A stretch of 64,000 nt of DNA from Bactericera cockerelli. Lineage: Eukaryota > Arthropoda > Insecta > Hemiptera > Triozidae. This document shows positions 44,838 through 56,527 of this stretch, in pieces (the stretch's first letter is position 1; each line of letters opens with the position of its first letter). Both the position numbers and the translations under genes were made by a program. The notes under the pieces are model-generated. The model saw nothing but the letters and a program-made list of their open reading frames with translations, was not told the origin of the DNA and searched no databases. Where the stretch lies: the NCBI GenBank assembly GCA_024516035.1, contig CM044961.1:15985756-16049755 (forward strand), given 5' to 3'.

Positions 44838-45047
44838 GCGTGCATCGTGCCAAACAACAGCAGAGATGCCGTCGTGCTGGCGAGCAGCGTCATCCGTGAC
44901 GACCCAGGAGGGGGTGTGGTCTCCAGTCGAGCTCCGCCCCTCCCTCCTCCCACCGCACATCTCCTCTGCATTAGCTCTGTGCTAGTCACACTCGTGCTTG
45001 CTCGGGTGGGCGGAGTCGGGATCCGAAGCTTGCCGATTGTGTCGTGA
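44838..45047 (+). CDS. alkaline phosphatase, last exon with GPI-like tail
   Basis: Acceptor GCCCCCAG, phase 0, 69 residues and TGA. A polar part (ACIVPNNSRDAVV) leads through a Pro-rich spacer to a hydrophobic segment LLCISSVLVTLVLARVGGVG near the end. That layout fits a glycosylphosphatidylinositol attachment signal, as in membrane-bound animal alkaline phosphatases. The six exons sum to 1,110 bases (369 residues plus stop) in one consistent frame, about the C-terminal two thirds of a family member. Confidence 0.93.
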   Translation, partial: ACIVPNNSRDAVVLASSVIRDDPGGGVVSSRAPPLPPPTAHLLCISSVLVTLVLARVGGVGIRSLPIVS

Positions 45048-47039
45048 GAAATGTAGGCACTCACCCTGTTTGGGTCCAATTTTTGTATGTGAGATCACTC
45101 TCACTCTTCTAATCTCAAATCTCTCTTTCGATCGTCAAATAACGCATTAAGAGGTACTAAAAGAGATAAAGGGAAGTTGAAATAGATGCCGTGCGCATCT
45201 TTTGTATATTATCTAATGTGGCCTGATGCACTATCAATTAAATTATATGAATATCTAGGTACATAAAAAAAGATATTATATAGGCGTTCTATATTTACAT
45301 AAAGCGCGTTTTTGTGTGAAAAACTTGCCATGACTGTATGAAGTTACCTACCAAAGTATGAAACGTTATATTTTACAAAAAAATATTTTTCCTTTTTTAA
45401 ATGTAAATAGGTTTTCCTTCGTCTTTCCTGTAAAACATACCTATAATCCTTTTTAAAATCTCTTTATCATGTATTCAATATTTTATTTTACCTACCTACA
45501 GTTTTACCTAGGTATACTAAACTTCCCCCCTCCTTCTCTCGGTCTTTAATGTTAGAAAAACATGAAAAAATCACCTCTTGTGCTCAAAAAATAATGATTC
45601 CCTTCTTGTATTAAAGTTAATTAAATCTTTTTGTTATGATTTTATTAATTATTATGTAGGTACCTACAGATCTACATTTTATAGGTACATTTGTGTAAGT
45701 AGGTACCTATTTGAAAAGTCGATTGAAAAAATCTTAAAAAATTAAAATTTAAAAGACATCTAATAATTATAATCAGATTTTAAATTTATTACTTTGAATT
45801 TATTACTAAATAAATTTAAAGTAGACATAAAACTGGATATATAATAATTTTAAATTTTTGGAAGGGTAGGTACACCTTTATTCCAATCCTTTTGACATAT
45901 ATATAGCTATCTGTAAAAAATATATGTAAATAATTAAGTATATATTTTATTTATTTCTGTAAATAAATCAATATAAAAATAATAAAATTATCACAGTTAA
46001 ACTGCTTGAATGTTATTTTTCTTCATCTTCAAATATATATTTGAATGTAATTTTGATGTCTATATAAAAAACACTAGTATTTTTTATTTGTTTATATCTT
46101 TACTGTAGGTCAGGGTTCCCAATTAGACATGGCCCGCGGACCACTTTTTTGGTATTGTCCACAGAGCAACTAAACCAACCAAAAAAAAGTTGGATAAGAT
46201 TTATGTATGTATTTCTATTTCTTGTTACTATTTTTTATCGATAGTCTTACTAGTTATGTAACTTACTATCTACCTAGGTACTCTAAAAATTTAATCCATC
46301 GGATTAATCTCAGGATTAATCCATGGGTATAAGTGGATATAGCATATAGCATGTAGTTAGGACCTAGAATTGAAGGTACCTATTATAAATGCATAAGAAA
46401 TATTAGAACATGACATGTCGTCTCCTGAAATAAGTTATTTTAGGTATTTTAGATTGAGTCTGCCAATATTGGAACATAACTTGAGCCAACAGGACTTTCT
46501 AGAGAAGATAGCAAAAATCCTGACGGCATAACAAACACAGCTTTGGAGCGGGACCCTGCCTTAGTATGGAATGCCACTTGCGCTGACTCTCTTGCTCCAA
46601 TCAGTAATATCAACGAGAACGCGGGTCCTGACTTATCACACAAAACACTAACTCATCAAAAACTTAGTATAAACAACGTCTAGCTTTTTGAATACTTAGA
46701 TTGGTGACAATTCTGGTTTGAACGTATTCCGGGTCAATTCAGGTTGAATGAGACTTATGAGAGCAGCTGAATGGGGTTTGTTCTACGTAGATCGCGGCCC
46801 GTTCCCAAGAAACATAATAGTTCATCTTATAGGCAGTACCTACTAGTTCATGACAGACCACATCCCAATCGAAACTGAAATTGAAAAGGACCATTGTAGA
46901 GAAAATTCGTGTTGGGAACACCAACACGAATAGGTAAGTGCGAAAGGCTGTGTAAACTCTAGATTGTTATCCAAAAAAGGTCTGACTGACTTTAGCCAGC
47001 GTTACCGTCGTGCGTACGTCGATAGGATTTGGAAGGGTG
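45048..47039. other. 3' flank of alkaline phosphatase and intergenic DNA
   Basis: AT-rich. AATAAA at 45962-45967 and nearby is a possible polyadenylation signal, but many A/T words occur, so the transcript end is uncertain. No other gene seen. Confidence 0.4.
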
Positions 47040-47190
47040 ACCATAACCACTGACCATTCAAATTCGAACCCTCCTGATGCTGACTATTCCCGGCCCAACC
47101 CAGGCTGGGCGAGGTTAATTTGGGTAGTTAGTTTGTGTGTTTCCAGCCCATTGAGGATAAAACCTCCGCCTAGAATGACCTAGATGTTGA
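47040..47190 (+). repeat. SINE family A fragment
   Basis: AAATTCGAACCCTCC, CCCAACCCAGGCTGGGCGAGG and CCAGCCCATTGAGGATAAAAC occur in the family A order. Confidence 0.65.
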
Positions 47191-47334
47191 GGAAACGTTA
47201 TACCTATGCAAAAAGAAATAGGTCACACTCTACATGTCAGAGACTTAGTGGAAAATATTATAAAATACGATTACAACAAGGCTGGATGAGGTTAATTTGA
47301 GATTAAGCTAGCTAATAATAGATTTAAGTCATTG

Positions 47335-47535
47335 AAGCCGGGATCCCACTGGGTGCAACATTTTGATGCGCAAACGCTGCGTGCGCATCGTTTTGTCTCG
47401 CATATTAAATAATGGGACATGTTGCAAAGTATTGCAAAGACAGTGGGGTTCAATCTCATTAATAATTCATCCTAAAGAAAGTGTGGGATATGAAACGTTG
47501 CGCAGTGAAATGTTGCACTCAGTGGGATCCGGCTT
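47335..47535. mobile_element. MITE, 201 bp, about 39-bp TIRs
   Basis: AAGCCGGGATCCCACTGGGT at the left pairs with the reverse complement of the right end, AAGCCGGATCCCACTGAGTG, continuing through GCAACATTT and GCGCAA. Identity is about 85% by eye. No clear target duplication. The centre is CG-containing, unlike the flanks. Confidence 0.8.
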
Positions 47536-47580
47536 AACCCTTATCTTGGCAATGTATCCATATGGATACCAAACTTTTTT

Positions 47581-48242
47581 ACTTTCCTTATCCTATAATA
47601 AGGAAAGTATTGTATTCGTCGAAAATTTGACCTACCCAGTTTTTCACATTTCTGGACGAATCATAGCCTCAGGATACCAAAAAAGTTGTTTTCAGCCATT
47701 GGTCCGTGCGTCTGTCTGTGTGTTGTGTGTCTGTATGTCTGTGTGTCTGTGTGTAAACAGGATATCTCGAGAACGGTAAAAGCTGCAGACTTGAAATTTG
47801 GTATAAACATTAATTTTATATACCAGACGAACCACGAAACTTTTGGTTGAAATCGGCCGCAAGATGCGGCCGCAGGGCCGCAAATATTGGCCGCAACCGC
47901 CGCTTCTTTGAATTGGTTAAAGATACAAAAAAAGTTAGAGAACAACATTTTCTCTGATTAAAAAAATAATAGGGGTTTACTCTGATCATTTTTTTGATAT
48001 CTTGAACTTTTTGGAACCGAGCCCCAATTTACCGGTATTTTGAGGGGACCCGCTTGGACTAACTTTTTTATTATTCACCCTAGATGGGGGTTGCGACATA
48101 TCAAATCCAATGATTTTGAGGTGCTGATTACGAATTAGGCACTGAATTTTAACTATCTGTTACCGTTTAGTCATCAGTGGCGGAATTCGACTTCTTTTTG
48201 GGGGATAAGGAAAGTCGTGTGATGTTTACACCAGATTTTTTT
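47581..48242. repeat. dispersed element with ACTTTCCTTATC ends, copy 2
   Basis: Same structure as 1996-2633: starting palindrome, TG-rich microsatellite (47709-47758), GATAAGGAAAGT at 48204-48215 and end CACCAGATTTTTT. Confidence 0.78.
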
Positions 48243-49682
48243 ACTCTATTGGCCCAAAATTAATCCTAAAGCATTTTTTCTTCCACAGAACATTTAAAAT
48301 TATTTATTATTTTTTAGGTTTTATTTAAAGTGGCAAGATAGAACTCTTCCATCTAATCATCCAATTCTCATCCTCTTTCACTTTTTCAATAAATAAATTA
48401 AACATTAGAATTTGAAATTCTCTGCCAAGATAAGGGTTAAGGATTGCTACAGAGGGAAGCTTTTTTTCGAGAAGACGTGAAAGAGTAAGATAGTAAGAAC
48501 ATTGCACATTGCATACACATAACAGAGTGAACGAAAAGTCCCGGAACGGATTTTTATCTTTCTAACGGCTCAAAATTTTGGTCACAATAGATCTTACTAG
48601 GTCGCAGTGTTAATTGTATGGTGTTTCAGACGAAACCCTGCAACCAGGTTTTATAATAACGGCTCAAAATAGAGACTTGAATTTTTGTATAAAGTTCCAA
48701 AGCAAAATTGTCTATTTTTATATGGAACCCCCTATATTTTATTTGATATTCGAAATCTACGTTACAATCTACACATAATTAACTCCTCACTCAATACGTT
48801 GTTCAAATGGATCTTTGATCAACCCCGCTGAATCATGAATTTTTCTTCGAGAAAGTGATCTGTTGCGGCCGTTTTTTTTGTGCAAAAGTGCACAAAAAAA
48901 TTTTTAACTGGCGATCCTGAAATCATAACGCACGAATGCAATGCTTTCAATCATTAATGCGGGTTGCGCAGTTTCACCACTGAATATATGATCTCAGTGA
49001 GTTTCACCCTTAAACTTTAAAGATAACGCAGGAAACCAAACTTTTTTTTTCTTCTTTAGTACTAATAAGTGCTTTTGAAGGTTTCAGCTTCTTCTTTCTG
49101 TTTATTTAAAACATAAACTACCACTACCAGCAAATTTATAGTAGTTTAACCGTTCAAACAAATTGTGAAAATGTGGCCGAAATTTGAAGTTTTCCGCTTT
49201 TCTACCAAGCAAAAAAGATCCGTTTACAAAATTCAGGAAATGAGGAAAAAAAATAAAGAGATTTCAAGCTCAAGCTGTTCGCAGTTCAGGGGCAAGGCCG
49301 TAAACCTTAAAATTAAGCAGTGTTCCTGAGGAAAATCTCAATAAAAAAATGTATGTTCGGTACAGTTAAACAAAAAATTAAATAGGTAGAGGTATTCAAA
49401 TGAAATTCTAGCTTTTGATTGTCCATTTCAAAATCGCACTTTCCAGTGTTGCCGCAGCGAATTTTCCTCAAACATGTCGGTTTGTTTACAATTTCTTTCC
49501 AATCAAAATTTCAAGATTTCGACTTGAAAAAGAGGAAAGAACGAAAGAACCACAAAAGACGTGCATTTTTATCAAAATTTTGGGTGTAATCTGTGTAATG
49601 TCAGTTTGTTTTACCTTCAGTTGAAAATTATACCTTATTATACTGATATTAATCAACTGGTTTTACTTTCCGACGTTTAAAG
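48243..49682. other. upstream region of the RGG-protein gene
   Basis: It would hold the promoter and 5' untranslated region if the start at 49683 is right. No TATA box or clear initiator can be assigned. 48535-48740 reads like an old transposon remnant (GAACGAAAAGTCCCGGAAC). Confidence 0.4.
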
Positions 49683-49702
49683 ATGGCCAAAATTCCTCAT
49701 TA
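49683..49702 (+). CDS. candidate first coding exon of the RGG-rich gene
   Basis: ATGGCCAAAATTCCTCATTA then GTAAGTAG, a near-perfect donor. The context AAAGATGG is a fair start context. Six full codons plus two bases (phase 2) fit exactly the single leading base of the exon at 51103, giving Tyr at the join. It was chosen because no other start-plus-donor in the right phase was seen between 48243 and 51102. A short first exon is weak evidence by itself. Confidence 0.5.
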
Positions 49703-51102
49703 GTAAGTAGCCGTAGCATACCCTTCTTCTCTTTGGTGGAAGCCTATTGTGTCTGATCTGATGAAACTACTTCAGCAATCCAACAAACAAGATCCTATTT
49801 TGGCACTCTTTTCCAAGATGCCCTGAATTTATTTTGATTATTAACCATGTTCCTGGCATTGGTCACATTGAGCAATGAGTATACAGTATTTAGTGAAGCT
49901 CAGATTGATTAAGATTAAATTTATTTGAATACTTTTGGTCCCTTGTTTTTAACTTGCAAAGTGATCATTCAGAAAAACAAAATCTTTACCAGATACTTTC
50001 ATGAGCATAACTCTACATAGGAATGAATATGAATTGGTTATTATTTACTTGGTTGCCTATCACACCCCTGTCAGCCAGCCATAGATGAGGGATTGTGGCT
50101 GGTAAGAATAGACACTTACAGGATCTGTTAAGTTAAGTTAAGTTAGAATAATAATATACCTACACCTCTAGGGAAATATCTAGGTAAGATGACAAGCTTA
50201 ACACTTCAATTTTGCCCAGGTAGAGGCATATTTCACCTGTATATCATAATAAAACTCTATTTTCTAGGTAGTTTTACGCTCACTCTTTTAGACCATCCAA
50301 AACTTTAGTGTCCAATATCTTCTAAAGAAAAAGTGATATGAACAAAGTTCTCAGAGTTTATCCCCTCTTCACATGGTGTAATTAACCCAGAAAAAGAAAA
50401 AAACATTTTTAACCTTGATTTCTGAAAATTTATATAAAAAAACTCAACGGAAATCCGAGCCTAGACTCTAGGGTAGTGCTGGTATCACGCAGAATAACAT
50501 GACCCTCTATTGTTTTTTTTTTTTTTTACCTTAAATCGCACCCTTGTCCAAGTTGTTAGAGAAAGAGAAAAATACATTCTCAATTTAGATTTGTAAACCT
50601 AGAGCCACCACACATTTTCCCTCATTGGTATCCTTACTTGGCGCCAAAGGGTAGCTTCATATGACAAGCTACATCTTGTGCACTGTACTATGGACTCAAA
50701 ATAGTCACCCATCGAGTCCTAATCTTGTTTGACTTTGCTTAATTTCAGTGATCTCGTGAGAACTGAACAGGTGTATTCAATAAGCATTTGACAAGCACTT
50801 TAAATTCTCTTTGCCTCAAATAATGTTAAATCTTAGAGACAATTCAACATTTGTACAATAATGACTGTGTTGCCATAAGACATCAAATTCTTTGGGTAGT
50901 AAATTAATTCAATGCAAGTTCAAAAATCAAAATATGCAAAATTAATTATTATAAACTTAGGTACCTAGGTAATTAAATAAATTATTGGATCTATCAATTC
51001 ACCCGTCCAGTCATATTGACCCTGAAACTAGTAAATAACAAAAATATGAAATATCTACCTAAATTATATGTTGTTTCTTATTCTGTCTCATTTTAATTTT
51101 AG
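49703..51102. other. intron 1 of the RGG-rich gene
   Basis: No repeat with clear limits and no exon recognised. Confidence 0.4.
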
Positions 51103-51258
51103 CTCCGAGGGCATTGTCACCAAGCAAAATATTTTTGAAAATTTGAATGCTGTCAACCCAGATACCAATGAACTTAAAAATCCACCTCAGCCAATTGTCA
51201 AGAAGAATAAGCCAAGGAAGAGGAAGAGCAAGTCCAACAAAGCTAACAAAGAAAACAG
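51103..51258 (+). CDS. RGG-rich protein, exon 2
   Basis: Acceptor ATTTTAG, donor AACAG|GTAGGT; enters and leaves in phase 2. It encodes SEGIVTKQNIFENLNAVNP, then NPPQPIVKKNKPRKRKSKSN, a strongly basic Lys/Arg cluster that could be a nuclear localisation or RNA-contact signal. Family not recognised. The exon-like character comes from matched phases with the next exon and low AT content relative to the introns. Confidence 0.82.
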
Positions 51259-51767
51259 GTAGGTTTACATGATCAAACAGTGCATTTCATCTATGAGATG
51301 AAAGGATTTATCTACTAGCAAAATAAAACTTGTTTCATTTTGGAAAACATTGTTTTACTTCAGGATTGTCTGAAATTTAGTATGATTTTAAATTTAATTA
51401 ATGGTAAGTAGGTAAAAAAAAACAACTTTCATATGTGATGAAAAGAAAAGATTATCTTGCATTTCAAGTTCATGTCCATGAAGTTTTAAGCAGTATCATA
51501 CTATCTATCTTACAAGGTTTGTTGCTACCCCATGAACTGACCTTGGCTAATATAATCCACATGGTGTTGAATTTCAATATCAAATTACTGTTTATTTCAA
51601 TTTAATTTTTTTTAAAACATTGTAACTAGAGAACATAACGTATAGTTAAAGACACAAAAAATGGAAGACATAATTATGACATATATTTTTTTATTGCCAC
51701 AATTATGATGATAATGGATATACTATTCCTCCTACTTCCTATTTTATTTATTTTACACACTGAGATC

Positions 51768-52194
51768 ATATAACATAGAGGGAACCCAATGTATCAAGAT
51801 TTGCTTCCAGTAGGGACCACCAGCTGATTTCAAAATCAGTGCCGGAGTTGTAGTAATTTTTATCTCTCAAAGGAGTGGGTACCTAAACTACCTAATTCTT
51901 TTAAAATAATACTTTTACTTTTTTCATACTTACCTCTTAGTTATTTTTGTCTTTGCTTCCTCTTTTACTTTCCTTATTTTCTACTTATTATGTAGTAAGA
52001 GTTGGTATCTGATGTGAAAATTAAGGATGTTTAGATATCTGCCACTGCATGAGGTAAACAAAAAATTCAAATTAGTTGAACCAATCAGAGGCCGGAATTT
52101 GTTGAAAGAGGGACCATCAGCTGTTCAAAGTTGGACACATAAATTTGTTCATTTGAGATAGGTAAGGTTCCCTCTATGTTATATGATCTCAGTG
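51768..52194. mobile_element. MITE, 427 bp, 29-bp perfect TIR, 8-bp TSD
   Basis: The ends CACTGAGATCATATAACATA... and its complement are identical over 29 bp. ATTTTACA flanks both sides (51760-51767, 52195-52202). An 8-bp duplication suggests a hAT-type element. Its right duplication ends 73 bp before exon 3. Confidence 0.9.
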
Positions 52195-52275
52195 ATTTTA
52201 CAAAAGAGGTAGACACAAGGAGAACTTTTTCACTTTTTCTGATAAATTATATTTTGCCTGGTCAATTTTTTATAG

Positions 52276-52413
52276 CAACAACAATTCTGACACACCAAAC
52301 ATCAATGAAGTACCAGGTGATGCTAAGAATGATGTTGCTGCCATGGATACAGATGGAAATCTTGATAACTTGGATACTGAAGTTATTACTGAAAACAGAA
52401 CAACTGAAGACAG
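52276..52413 (+). CDS. RGG-rich protein, exon 3
   Basis: Acceptor TTTTATAG, donor GACAG|GTTAGT; phase 2 to phase 2. It encodes an acidic, Asn/Asp-rich segment (NNNSDTPNINEVPGD, MDTDGNLDNLDTEVI) with no predicted fold. Exon status rests on splice consensus and phase match on both sides. Confidence 0.82.
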
Positions 52414-53334
52414 GTTAGTATTTTCTAACAAACAAATATGCATAATTTACTGAGCTGTGTGCTTGATATTGTTGTTAATATGTATTTGTCTTATTTGCTT
52501 TATTTCTCAAGCTATGTGACATGTAACTTAATGACATATCTGACACTCAACATAATATGTGTTGTACTTCTGACTACTGGTCTCTATGCAGCGACAATGT
52601 GCTAAAATCTTTAATGCTACTCAAATTATTTTTAAAGAATGTATGGTATTAGGGTGGCCCTTAGCTATAGAGGTGAGAAAAAAATCTGAGTACTTTTCTG
52701 AGCTCCCCCCCTCAAATGGTTCCAATTCATAAATAAATGATACCTATAAAGTTTTAGCTCGATCGGAAATTGTTAACACGTGCCGCCGGGAGCTTAAAGT
52801 TTAGGTATGCTAATTGAAGGGGCAATATACGTTTTTCCGCACTGTTTGTTAATTTTGTCTGTAATAGATCAACTTAGAATAAAAATTCAAAAAGTGATAG
52901 AATTGTAACAAAACTATCTAACAAATTTATTCTCATCAAATTTCCTCTTAAACCAACAGTTCCTTGGCAAATCAATAACAAAGGCAGATTTTTGCTCTAT
53001 CCCTCTGTATCTCGTTAGCAAAACTGTAAAATACGTCTAGATAAATAAAAAAAATATCCAAGATAACTAAAGAAAGCAGGTAAGTTCAATTATTTTATAC
53101 AAACAAAATACAGTTCTTTCATATTTTTAATCAATAATAAGAACAAAATAATATTGAATAATGTTACCTATAATTACTAATATACCAATATCCGTTTCTT
53201 CCTTTCAGGATGCCTTGTTCTGTAGTCTTTTACTATTTGAATAATGAACTGTTTTGATTTACATTATTAGTAATATATTATTACGTATTAACTCAATTAC
53301 TCATCCAATAATTTCACCCCTTTATAATTTTTGT

Positions 53335-53605
53335 GGTTAAGCACTTGCTTGCTATGCAGAAGGTCCTGGGTTCGAAATCCCACGCCGACTAAAATTTGTA
53401 ATAAAAATTTGGTTACAGTTGTTTGTAAGGGATACCTTTTGGTGCACTCGTGTGACCCAACACCTAAATGGGAAGTATTGTGTCACTTCTCGCCCATCAG
53501 AAGGGAGGCATACTACGGGATGGACAGGCTTCAACACAGACCACAAAACGACTACGGTAGCTCCTGTTTCATGGCTACCAAATAACAAGGCTGTAAAACA
53601 CTTGG
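53335..53605 (+). repeat. SINE family G copy inside the long-TIR element
   Basis: Box B GGGTTCGAAATCCC, then CACTCGTGTGACCCAACACC and CACAGACCACAAAACG, matching 41560-41812. Confidence 0.75.
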
Positions 53606-53829
53606 CTCTCTTTAAATTACCTTCTCTTTTCTTATCATCAATCCAGTATCCGTTCTAGTTGATAATTCTTTCTTGAGTTCGTTTTTCAACCGCTAATGAA
53701 AGTGTTATTTTTCAATCTATAATTAATTTTTTATATTAATTTCTATATTCCTTAATAGCATCTTTTTAAAAATTTGTACAATAGAATATGTGCTAACGTT
53801 ATTTCTAACACAAAAATAAATGTCTTTTT

Positions 53830-54438
53830 ATCATGGCAGTATATGTTGAAGCTTGATATAAAGCTCCCAAGGTAATTAAAGCACCAAAGGGAGACTTAAC
53901 TTGTAAAAAAAAAAAAAATCATCAGCTTCCAAAACATAGATAAGGATATGGCTGCTACTAAAAAAATTGTTAACCATCTATGGTAGTTAGGCCAAGAAGC
54001 TATAGGTCCAGCATTCTTTGATGAAGAGGTACCATCTAATACGAAACAAAGATGGTTATTGATTATGAGAAGGATACAAATAAAAAATATTAATGCAAAG
54101 TAACCGAACTTGCAACTTTGTGAAAAAAAATCTAGATTTTTTGGTTTCAAGAGAAACAAAAACTTTCTTCAAAAGATTAGATCAAAACACATCATTCTTA
54201 AAGTACCCGCCAACATCCTGGTCAACGAATGAAGATTACCTTGAAGGAAAAAACTTCTTGAAACATCTCAAAGTTGTTAATGATACAGCAGAAAGGGGAG
54301 TAAAATTAATTGATGAGTATAGTAACATACTTACTAAAAATGAAGATCAACAACAGTTCATTTGTAAAGTAATAATAATTCCGTGCCCGTGCGACAGGCA
54401 AAGATACCTATACGAGTATCACGGTGGTAAGAGGAATA
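53830..54438 (+). pseudogene. decayed coding remnant of the long-TIR element
   Basis: Protein-like pieces survive in more than one frame. AIGPAFFDEEVPSNTK is encoded near 54000-54046. A 90-residue open piece from 54093 carries ETKTFFKRLD, SFLKYPPTSW and VVNDTAERGVKLIDEY (54273-54320), then TKNEDQQQF. I recall similar wording (VVNDxAERGVxLI) in large uncharacterised arthropod proteins, but cannot confirm the family. Stops and frame changes show it is dead. Its place between the long TIRs suggests it is the core of the autonomous element. Confidence 0.6.
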
Positions 54439-54726
54439 TTTGGACGCCCAGATCCAATGTTTAGGCTCCTTTCATGTCCATTGATTCTACTTGGTTTTAA
54501 TGTCCTGATTTGAGATAGTCAGGACGGGGGTTTTACCCTTGATCGCTGGGAATTGTACCAGCTACGCACATTAACCTCACTCACCCTGGGTAGGGCTGGA
54601 CATACCAACCTCTCGTGTTAGGAGGGAACAGGATTTTCTATGCAAAAATTCTGCCCCAACCGGGGATCAAACTAGAGATCTCTGGACTACGGGAAGTAGT
54701 CATAACCGTTACGCTACAGAGGCTGG
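54439..54726 (-). repeat. SINE family A copy at the right TIR
   Basis: The reverse complement gives the CCAGCCTCTGTAGCGTAACGG head and the full family A tail. It ends exactly where the right TIR begins. Confidence 0.75.
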
Positions 54727-55855
54727 CAAGTAGTAAATGACTACAGAACAAGGTATCCTGACAGCAAAAAAACGGACATCGGTATATTGGTAAATACATC
54801 CATTATTCAATATTATTTTGTTCTTATTATCGATTAAAAAAAATATAAGAACTGTATTTTGTTTGTATAAAATAATTGAACTTACTTGCTTTCTTTAATT
54901 ATCTTGGATTTTTTTCATTATCCAGACGCATTTTACAGTTTTGCTAGCGAGATACAGAGGGGTAGAGCAAAAATCAGACTTTGTTATTGGTTTGCCCAGA
55001 AACTGTTTGTTTGAGAGTTAATTCGATGGGAATAAATGTGTTAGATAATTTTGTTACAATTCTATTACTTTTTGAATTTTTATTCCAAGTTGATCTATTA
55101 CAGAGAAAATCAACAAAAAGTGCGGGAAAACGTACATTGCCCCTTCAATTAGGACATCTAAACTTTAAGCTCCTGGCGGCACGTGTTAACGTTTTCTGAT
55201 CGAGCTGAAACTTTTTAGCAATTTTTTTCTCATGAATTGGAACCACTTTGGGGGGGGAGCACCTTAGATTTCCGACCTTCGAAAATAAGGGCCACCCTAG
55301 TATGGTATGTTAAATCTCTGTTACTTGCACCCCAAATTATTTAAAGATATGATAGTCATACATAATTACTGTTATAAAAACAGACTAGGGCTGATGATTG
55401 AAACCAGACAGGGGCTTGGTTGCACATTAAAAAATACCCAGGTACCCAAAAAAAAATTCTCAAATAGAAATTACTTGGGTACCCAATGTGTAGAAAATTT
55501 GATTGGAATCTATAAATATCAATGTGAAAAGAATGTATGAATGTTCTTTTATACTATTCCACAATGTTCAACTGATAATGATGAAATTTTAAGTCTTGGA
55601 AGTTCACAGATGAAAGTCTTATGACACTAATATTAAGTAACATTGATCTAGCATAAAAAATAGGATGGAGGACCAAAAACAAAATTGTGACTATTCAAAC
55701 CCCAGTGGAATACTCAAATAAATTTTAAAAAATTCATATATTGGCTTGGATCCATACCAACAGATGGACCCTACCACTTAACTGGATTACCAGACAAACA
55801 CCTTGATGAAATTGAGTTTCAGTGATTGGCAGTGACTTACCACAATTCTGTTGAT

Positions 55856-56113
55856 CAGGCGCGGCCGGAGGGAAAATGTTTTGGGGGTGCTGCCACAAAA
55901 ACCGGACTGTAATGGCATTTATAGAGTCGCTCTTTCAGTATCAAAAGATTTTTTGTTTTTTTCCATGCCCATCATAATAATTATGCATTAATTATTCTAG
56001 AAATGTGTGATAATTTTCATTGTGTACGAGCTAGGACTTGAGAAAATACTCTCTTTTTCTTTTGTGTCTGGGGGTGCTGCAGTTCCGCAGCTCCTTAGCA
56101 CCGGCCGCGCCTG
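55856..56113. mobile_element. hAT-like MITE, 258 bp, 8-bp TSD
   Basis: CAGGCGCGGCCGG and CCGGCCGCGCCTG are 13-bp perfect inverted ends. CTGTTGAT flanks both sides (55848-55855, 56114-56121). The CAGG-type end and 8-bp duplication are typical of hAT. It ends 35 bp before exon 4, so the pyrimidine tract of that acceptor is directly at its edge. Confidence 0.92.
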
Positions 56114-56148
56114 CTGTTGATTATCTTTTATTTCCACTCCACCCCCAG

Positions 56149-56428
56149 TGTTGCCCCATCAGCTGAACCTCCGGCCATCGACGAGACCTCTTCTAATGCT
56201 CTATCTCCCTCCCCTGCTCAAGACGATGTTTCTACCACTGTAGGTGACGAAGGTCAACCCTCCTCTCAGCAAGTGGAGGAGCAAGTTCACCCTGTTGTGC
56301 GCTACGGTTACCCAACCATGCAGTTTGTTAACAGCTCGTTCAAGCGAGGGAGGGGAGGCAGAGGAGGAAGGGGGGAGGAGGTAGAGGAGATGGAGACTAC
56401 AGGAGAGACTCAAGTGGACAGCGTTCAG
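56149..56428 (+). CDS. RGG-rich protein, exon 4, one base out of frame
   Basis: Acceptor CCCCCAG, donor TTCAG|GTTAG; enters in phase 2. The first 74 codons read SVAPSAEPPAIDETSSNAL..., then VHPVVRYGYPTMQFVNSSF and KRGRGGRGGRG, the start of an RGG box. After the G6 run at 56370-56375 the printed frame turns into an acidic EEVEEMETTGE string. The frame one base over continues Gly/Arg-rich and joins exon 5 in phase. In the printed frame exon 5 would be read wrongly and stop at 57778-57780. A missing G in this homopolymer is the simplest explanation. Confidence 0.85.
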
Positions 56429-56527
56429 GTTAGATTTGAAACTAGTCTGGAATAATGATAGGAGAAATACTTTCGATTTCTAATATATTAGAAATTATTG
56501 GAAGTAAAATGTATGTATGTATGAATT

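Larger units (their letters stand above)
52650..55299. mobile_element. 2.65-kb DNA transposon, very long TIRs, 9-bp TSD
   Basis: TAGGGTGGCCCTTA at the left pairs with TAAGGGCCACCCTA at the right. The inverted repeats are long: about 588 bp on the left (52650-53237) and 573 bp on the right (54727-55299), at roughly 85-90% identity by eye. GTATGGTAT flanks both ends exactly (52641-52649, 55300-55308). Long TIRs with a 9-bp duplication fit a Mutator-like layout, but the superfamily is not proven. Inside are two SINEs (53335-53605, 54439-54726) and a decayed coding remnant. It sits in an intron of the RGG-rich gene. Confidence 0.9.

Noticed and set aside
46449..46927. Minus-strand open frames that could be a small gene
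   Set aside because: Short, with no domain and no supporting signals.
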